64,000 nucleotides of DNA from an uncultured Erysipelotrichaceae bacterium (GTDB taxonomy: Bacteria > Bacillota_I > Bacilli_A > RFN20 > CAG-826), in the NCBI GenBank assembly GCA_902773005.1, contig CACYCS010000018.1, positions 21,308 through 85,307 of the forward strand. Direction: 5' to 3'. The notes beneath the pieces were generated by a model. That model was not told the DNA's origin. It saw only the letters and a list, made by a program, of their open reading frames with translations, and did no database searches. Both the position numbers and the translations under genes were made by a program. This document shows, one piece after another, positions 59,771 to 64,000 of this stretch (position 1 is the first letter of the stretch; each line of letters starts with the position of its first letter).

Positions 59771-60507
59771 AATTTGCTCTCAAATTGAATCATGACCCGG
59801 AAATGATCGCAAGCGAACCACCAAGCGTCATCGACCAATCCGTACTTCATCTCGACGACCTCGCCAAGCCTGATTTCTTTTCGATATTGCACGTCCAAGG
59901 CCTTAATCTCGTGGGCTTTGATGTAATCGAGCGGAATGAGGTCCATGACTTTGCTGAGATATGCCGTATTGTTCAAATGGCCATTGATGTCGGCATCGCT
60001 ATAATGAACCGCGAAAGCGGACACATTGGGCAATTCCGGCGTAAGGCCAAATGGGGGCAATTGCAATTCGCGACCCGTGACTTCGTCTCCGATGATTGGG
60101 ATATCGTGTTCGCTCGGAATAATGGGGTGACGAGTCGATTCGTCGATCAACGACCAAACCGCCGTTCCCCTGATTAGATTTTCGCCATCACGGCTAACGA
60201 ATTCATAAGATCTCGGCATAAAATAGTATTTGGGTTTGCTAGGCCAAGTGACGAGTTCGAACTCCTCGTCGTAAAGAGGCATCCGCTCGATTTCGAACCT
60301 CTGCCTTCCGATGACCCACAGGAATCCGCGGTCGATGGTCCTATCGATTCCGGCCCCACAGGCGGTGACGTGCTCTATCGAAATCTCTTGGGTGAATTTG
60401 AGCATTTCGCTAAGTTTCAGCTTTCGGCGGAAGTCAGCGTGCTCGGTGAGAACTTTTTCTTGTTTACGGAGGATCGACATAATTTTACCGCTGAATACTT
60501 TATTCAT
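59752..60507 (-). CDS. Acyl-ACP thioesterase (FatA-like)
   Basis: 251 residues, two hot-dog domains as in bacterial acyl-ACP thioesterases. Recognisable parts are LWVIGRQRFEIERMP in the first domain and VHYSDADINGHLNNTAYLSKVMD in the second, the latter carrying the conserved N-G-H-x-N-N. It would release free fatty acids from ACP, competing with PlsX for the same acyl-ACP pool. The start at 60507 has GGA six bases upstream; the ATG at 60480 is the alternative, and the frame is open from 60573. It converges with plsX and shares its terminator. Confidence 0.88.
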   Translation of the reverse strand: MNKVFSGKIMSILRKQEKVLTEHADFRRKLKLSEMLKFTQEISIEHVTACGAGIDRTIDRGFLWVIGRQRFEIERMPLYDEEFELVTWPSKPKYYFMPRSYEFVSRDGENLIRGTAVWSLIDESTRHPIIPSEHDIPIIGDEVTGRELQLPPFGLTPELPNVSAFAVHYSDADINGHLNNTAYLSKVMDLIPLDYIKAHEIKALDVQYRKEIRLGEVVEMKYGLVDDAWWFACDHFRVMIQFESKLKSRVS

Positions 60508-60553
60508 TTGCGGTCCATTCGACAATAACGATTGCTGAAAATATGGATTGCAG

Positions 60554-60559
60554 TAAGAT
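60554..60559 (+). promoter_or_regulatory. -10 box of the second GNAT gene, leaderless type
   Basis: TAAGAT (5 of 6) ends seven bases before the ATG at 60567. Confidence 0.4.
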
Positions 60560-60566
60560 AATCGCC

Positions 60567-60992
60567 ATGACACGGATTCATTGGCAAGAAAGTCTGAACC
60601 CCGATAGCGAGCGTTTGCGCTACGAAGTCTTTACTTTGGAGCAAGGCTTCAAAGCGGAAGATGACGTCGACGAGGTGGATGGCTATGCACACAACCTCGT
60701 CTTGTATGAGGGCGATGTTCCTATCGCAACGGCAAGATTGTTCCTCGAGCGCGATGACGTTTATCACCTCGGCCGACTCTGCATCAAGAAAGAGGCCCGC
60801 GGAAAAGGGCTTGGCTCAACAGTGTTAAAAATATGCGCGGACAAAGCACGCGAACTCGGCGGAAAGCATATCCGCTTAGGTGCCCAATACGACAAAACCG
60901 CTTTCTATATCAAAAATGGCTACCGAGTCGAAAGCCCAGAGCCATTTGACGATGCGGGCTACCCCCACATCCATATGATCATCGACCTTTAA
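60567..60992 (+). CDS. GNAT-family N-acetyltransferase
   Basis: 141 residues. The order and spacing fit small GNATs of the ElaA/YjcF type: RYEVFTLEQGF (the family's FxxEQ-type start), VATARL-like IATARLFLERDDVYHLGRLCI, the acetyl-CoA loop KKEARGKGLGSTVL (RGKGLG) and FYIKNGYRVESPEPFDDAGYPHIHM. The last motif, with Asp and two His near the end, is typical of this subgroup. Substrate unknown. The longer frame from 60543 lacks support; the leaderless promoter favours 60567. Divergent from the thioesterase gene. Confidence 0.88.
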   Translation: MTRIHWQESLNPDSERLRYEVFTLEQGFKAEDDVDEVDGYAHNLVLYEGDVPIATARLFLERDDVYHLGRLCIKKEARGKGLGSTVLKICADKARELGGKHIRLGAQYDKTAFYIKNGYRVESPEPFDDAGYPHIHMIIDL

Positions 60993-61009
60993 ATCGATAC
61001 ACGTCTCCC

Positions 61010-62545
61010 CTATCTTAGGGTTCCGGAGGCATAATTCCCGTCATTCGTCCAAGCGGCCTCGGTATTCTTAATCGAATAGACAGAGCCGTTTTGGAAGTCG
61101 CTTAGATTCAAATCCACCGTCTGAGCGCCCCAATATTCATTTGTGGGCGAGACGCGCGAGAACACGAGGTAATCATAGATCGTTTTGTCGATCCTATAAT
61201 TCCATAAAGCGCCTTCTTTGTTTAGCCTAACTCCAGGGAAAGTCCCAGTCGAGAATGTCCGAGATTTGCCCCAGGCAAAGACGCTGGTGCATGCCTCGTC
61301 GGCGCTCCACCAAGAGGCGTCTTCGAACGAGATCTCTATTTCTGCGTCGGCAGGCTTCTCATAATCCATGAGTGCATTAATGTTGAGCGTACCATAACCA
61401 CCTGCCTCGCCTTGCAAAGGATCAGCGGTTCTATATAGAGCTCGTTCGAAGTCGACGTTCGTGTGGGTTGGATGCTTCTGGAAATATAACGCGGCGGCTC
61501 CAGCGATCTGCGGGGAGGCAAAAGAGGTTCCGTTCCACCCGCCATCATATAGGAAATGCTCATTATCGCGATAGAAATTACAGGCGTTGAAAAGATTGTC
61601 CGCAGGAGCAAAAACATCGCAAAACTGGTATTTCGCTTCCGAATTTCGCGAAGAGCCACTCCAAATTGATGTCCTGCTCTTATCGGCCAAGCCTCCTGCG
61701 CCAATCACATAATCGCTTCCGCCAGGAAAGGTGTATTCGGTTGGGCGATCGTAGCCGCCATTGCCCGCGGCGCTACAAATGACGACGCCTTTTTCATAGA
61801 CTTCTTTGAGCGCTTCGTCGAATACCGTCGTAAGATCAGACCCGTCGTTTACTAGATCCCCAACATAGTCAGAATAGCTCCCAATCGAAATCGTGATGAT
61901 CCGCGCTCCATTATTCGCTGCGTAGCGGAACGCTTCGCAGATCGAGCGCGGCTTCCCGTCGGTTGCAAGAAGTAATAGATCGGCATTCGGGGCAATACCG
62001 ACAGTTCCTTCTCCAGTGGCGCTTGCCGCGGCGACCGCGGCGCAGAAAGTACCATGGCTATCGCCATTGGTCATCTTTGCGTGTTCCGCCCCTACTTCCA
62101 CCTCCACTTCGCCGCCTTCATGATGGATACGAGCGGATTTAGAGGAAACCTTGCTCGATCCATCAGGCCGCTTGAATTCGCTATGGTCTATGTCAAAGCC
62201 AGTGTCGATAACCGCGATGAGCTGCCCGTCGCCTAGATAAGACTTCCAAACCGATTGAACATCCCCTACATAGTTAAGATACGTCTGATTCTTATAGAGA
62301 CTTTCCGATGTCGGGTCAATGGGCTGGGTGAAGGAAGACGAATCTTCGTCTGAGGCCACGTGAGAAGATTCGACTGGAAAAGAAGGCTCGCTATCCTCAA
62401 GGCTAGAAACATCCACGGCCGAGATGAAACTACTTCCTCCTGCTGGGTCGCTTTCTATAAGCGAGGAATTATTGGCCGCGCTACAAGCGGACACGCATAG
62501 CGTCGCGGCAACAAGAATCAAAGCATTCCTTTTCATTTTTTTCAT
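61010..62545 (-). CDS. Secreted subtilisin-like serine protease, lipoprotein (S8)
   Basis: 511 residues. Signal peptide with lipobox LCVSAC, then a Ser/Asp-rich linker of about 60 residues. The catalytic triad is complete: Asp in LIAVIDTGFDIDHSEF, His in GDSHGTFCAAV, Ser in WNGTSFASPQIAGAAAL; the oxyanion Asn lies in CSAAGNGG. The C-terminal 110 residues form a small beta domain. It would cut proteins outside the cell, adding to the M6 protease. Starts at 62545 and 62536 are both possible; AGAGG is nearer the second. The stop codon is directly followed by the GGGG-ACGTGTAT motif seen after other genes. Confidence 0.9.
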   Translation of the reverse strand: MKKMKRNALILVAATLCVSACSAANNSSLIESDPAGGSSFISAVDVSSLEDSEPSFPVESSHVASDEDSSSFTQPIDPTSESLYKNQTYLNYVGDVQSVWKSYLGDGQLIAVIDTGFDIDHSEFKRPDGSSKVSSKSARIHHEGGEVEVEVGAEHAKMTNGDSHGTFCAAVAAASATGEGTVGIAPNADLLLLATDGKPRSICEAFRYAANNGARIITISIGSYSDYVGDLVNDGSDLTTVFDEALKEVYEKGVVICSAAGNGGYDRPTEYTFPGGSDYVIGAGGLADKSRTSIWSGSSRNSEAKYQFCDVFAPADNLFNACNFYRDNEHFLYDGGWNGTSFASPQIAGAAALYFQKHPTHTNVDFERALYRTADPLQGEAGGYGTLNINALMDYEKPADAEIEISFEDASWWSADEACTSVFAWGKSRTFSTGTFPGVRLNKEGALWNYRIDKTIYDYLVFSRVSPTNEYWGAQTVDLNLSDFQNGSVYSIKNTEAAWTNDGNYASGTLR

Positions 62546-62577
62546 GCCTCTAAGTCGTTTCAACTATTTTAGTACGT

Positions 62578-62608
62578 AAAAATCAGATTTGCCTCTATTT
62601 GCAAATCC
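62578..62608 (-). terminator. Intrinsic terminator after the diguanylate cyclase gene
   Basis: Minus-strand GATTTGC and GCAAATC arms (seven pairs, plus a G-U) with an eight-base loop, then GATTTTT. Confidence 0.6.
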
Positions 62609-62627
62609 GATGGATACGTGTAGGTGT

Positions 62628-63554
62628 TTACGCTTTGTTGCTCGCGGTGAAGCGCACCGTCTTCAGGTCATCTTTTCCCGAGTCTTTCACTGTGTAAAGA
62701 AGGCGATCAGCCTCTTTGAGCATAAGCTGCATGTCGCTATGTTCCTTCGCATCACCATAGACTAGTCCGGCGGAGAACTTCACGGGGATATGGATGGAAT
62801 TCTCACGAATCTCCGAAATCGCTTGTCTAAGGTCTTGGCATTTCGAAATGAATTCATCCGGGGTCAAGTCATCGCGAACCACCATGAATTCGTCTCCGCC
62901 ATAACGATAGCAATGATCCTCTCCGAAAATCTCTTTGAGTATCGTCCCGGTCGCATGGAGTACCGCGTCTCCGGTCGCGTGGCCATAATGGTCATTGATC
63001 GACTTGAAGTCGTCGACATCTAGTAGAAGCAAGTTGATGGGCTTTCCTTCAAAAGACGGGAAATCGGTATGGAACGCAAAACGGTTCTTCACTCCAGTAA
63101 GGGAATCGATTTTCGAAATGTGGTCGAGACGCAGATTGTCCTCAGCAAGGGCGATATTGGCATCCCTTAGCTTTTTGGCGGCGCGCCCATGGAGGTAGCG
63201 GAGCACGGCAACGAAGGCGTAGCAAGTGACCGCTCCGAAGATGATGATGTAGAGTTTGTAGGCGTTTTGCTCTGTAAAAGAAACGAAATTATGATCGGTC
63301 GAGAAGAAAAAGAAGGAATAGCCAAGCATGGTTAGGGTTGCGAACCCACCGGGAATGAAGCCGAATAACGCGGTAAAGGCGATTTCGCCGACAACGAGCA
63401 CCATATTCGGATTTGGGACGTTGAGGAAATAGACGATCAAAACCAAAAGAACCATGGCCCCAGTGGACACGATTGTCTCAATGATCCGATTGAGCGCGGG
63501 ATGGTTTGTTTGGAACGATTGTATGCTTTCGATGATTTTTTTCATAATCCGCAT
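62628..63554 (-). CDS. Membrane-bound diguanylate cyclase (GGDEF)
   Basis: 308 residues. Residues 25-130 hold about four or five membrane segments (TGAMVLLVLIVYFLNV onward), followed by a short coiled coil and a complete GGDEF domain (DSLTGVKNRFAF, LDVDDFKSINDHYGHATGD, CYRYGGDEFMVV). The active-site motif is intact, so it should make cyclic di-GMP. The RxxD inhibitory site before GGDEF is absent (GEDH instead), so product inhibition is probably lacking. Start: TAAAAT ends nine bases before the ATG at 63554; the alternative at 63545 would need a Shine-Dalgarno GGTGG that is probably not transcribed. The stimulus sensed by the membrane part is unknown. Confidence 0.92.
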   Translation of the reverse strand: MRIMKKIIESIQSFQTNHPALNRIIETIVSTGAMVLLVLIVYFLNVPNPNMVLVVGEIAFTALFGFIPGGFATLTMLGYSFFFFSTDHNFVSFTEQNAYKLYIIIFGAVTCYAFVAVLRYLHGRAAKKLRDANIALAEDNLRLDHISKIDSLTGVKNRFAFHTDFPSFEGKPINLLLLDVDDFKSINDHYGHATGDAVLHATGTILKEIFGEDHCYRYGGDEFMVVRDDLTPDEFISKCQDLRQAISEIRENSIHIPVKFSAGLVYGDAKEHSDMQLMLKEADRLLYTVKDSGKDDLKTVRFTASNKA

Positions 63555-63563
63555 CCACCCGTT

Positions 63564-63569
63564 ATTTTA
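63564..63569 (-). promoter_or_regulatory. -10 box of the diguanylate cyclase gene, near-leaderless
   Basis: Minus-strand TAAAAT, nine bases before the ATG at 63554. Confidence 0.4.
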
Positions 63570-63660
63570 GCGCGCACGAAGAAATTTGTTCAGCACATAT
63601 TTGTGTTCGCTTGACATAATCAAGCAAGAACTTAACGCGTCTAGAGTTTTAGCCAAGGAT

Positions 63661-63673
63661 GGCACGCAGCCTA
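63661..63673 (+). repeat. Copy of the dispersed intergenic motif (TGGYRCVCAGCCTAT)
   Basis: GGCACGCAGCCTA in the gap before the tRNA-Ser terminator region. The rest of 63570-63774 shows no gene. Confidence 0.45.
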
Positions 63674-63774
63674 TGCCTAGCGATTCAAACGGCCGCTTCC
63701 TTTTTTAGCGGTTCGCTGCCTTCCGATGTTCGAGCGTCTCAAACGCAAAAACGATGGCGATATCAATAAAACCA

Positions 63775-63857
63775 GGTGGGATTTGCATTAATTTTGGGTC
63801 TCTGCGGGAAAAGCACTCTAATTTTGAACCCGCCGAACTATCGAACCAAATCCCACC
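63775..63857. repeat. Long-armed inverted repeat, possible RNA hairpin
   Basis: GGTGGGATTTG at 63775-63785 and CAAATCCCACC at 63847-63857 pair perfectly over 11 positions around a 61-base centre that has a further GCGGG/CCCGC pair and two AATTTTG copies. No open frame of value. Could be a small RNA, an attenuator or a tiny mobile element. Confidence 0.5.
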
Positions 63858-63870
63858 CGGATTCACAAGC

Positions 63871-63898
63871 AAAAAAGGCACCCCAACTAAGGAATGCC
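63871..63898 (-). terminator. Intrinsic terminator of the tRNA-Ser gene
   Basis: Minus-strand GGCATTCC and GGGGTGCC arms (eight pairs with two G-U), six-base loop, followed by six T; 16 bases past the CCA end. Confidence 0.85.
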
Positions 63899-63913
63899 GT
63901 TTTCTGCAACTGC

Positions 63914-64000
63914 TGGCGGAGGCGTCGGGATTCGAACCCGAGCTGGAGCTGGTGCCCCACTAACGGTTTAGCAAACCGTCCCCTTCGGCCTCTTGGGTAC
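63914..64000 (-). tRNA. tRNA-Ser(GCU), 5' end cut by the window edge
   Basis: Reading the minus strand: D-arm region, anticodon stem ACGGTTT-GCT-AAACCGT (anticodon GCU, serine AGC/AGU), a long class II variable arm as expected for Ser, T-arm with GTTCGAATC, acceptor 3' strand CGCCTCC, discriminator G and encoded CCA (63914-63916). Only about six bases of the 5' acceptor strand lie beyond the edge. Confidence 0.95.

Noticed and set aside
63754..63963. 69-codon frame before the right edge
   Set aside because: It runs through the inverted repeat, the terminator and into the tRNA on the other strand.

Overview
The window looks like a chromosomal piece of an uncultured gut or rumen Bacilli lineage (low-GC Gram-positive, possibly near RF39/RFN20-type or Erysipelotrichales-like groups; this placement is inferred from gene content only). 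Evidence: AddAB recombination nuclease instead of RecBCD, PlsX, a full OppABCDF oligopeptide importer, lipobox lipoproteins, intrinsic terminators, tRNA-Ser with a CCA-encoded 3' end, and TGA used as a stop codon (so not the Mycoplasma code). No phage, IS element or CRISPR array was seen.

Layout. 1-3.0 kb: left-truncated exonuclease-like gene, FAD-dependent desaturase-like oxidoreductase, zinc-ribbon protein. 3.1-4.8 kb: no credible protein gene, but on the minus strand about 1.6 kb of densely self-complementary sequence with an rRNA-class promoter at one end and an intrinsic terminator at the other; I call this a giant structured noncoding RNA, and it is the main candidate for something undescribed. 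5-13.4 kb: small acidic protein, glycerate kinase, addA-addB, msrA. 13.4-22.6 kb: MarR plus MacB-type ABC exporter, MazG-like pyrophosphohydrolase, a four-gene operon of unknown function with coiled-coil and membrane proteins, a HAD phosphatase, a small membrane-anchored protein and an MscS channel. 22.9-37.8 kb: two secreted lipoproteins (one an M6-type zinc protease), a DUF3899-like membrane protein, then oppA and oppBCDF plus a membrane gene; the secreted proteases and the peptide importer probably work together in feeding on extracellular protein. 37.9-47.2 kb: uridine kinase, M18 aminopeptidase, HD phosphohydrolase, PhoH ATPase, S66 peptidase, alpha-galactosidase, histidine phosphatase. 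47.2-53.0 kb: a tightly overlapping four-gene operon with an SF1 helicase carrying extra N-terminal domains, a coiled-coil protein, a Vsr endonuclease-Nudix fusion, and an unknown protein; this is the second candidate for a new system (DNA repair or defence). 53.1-64 kb: two GNATs, a heterodimeric ABC exporter with a Sel1-repeat partner, plsX, acyl-ACP thioesterase, a subtilase lipoprotein, a diguanylate cyclase, and a right-truncated tRNA-Ser.

Two features run through the whole window. First, about fifteen genes have a TATAAT-like hexamer 6-10 bases upstream of the start codon and mostly no Shine-Dalgarno sequence, the geometry of leaderless mRNAs; the remaining transcription units have ordinary Shine-Dalgarno sites. 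Second, a short intergenic motif (consensus TGGYRCVCAGCCTAT) recurs eight times, including a tandem array just upstream of the plsX promoter.

Limits: everything here was read by eye from one sequence; family assignments rest on motif recognition and no searches or folding calculations were run.
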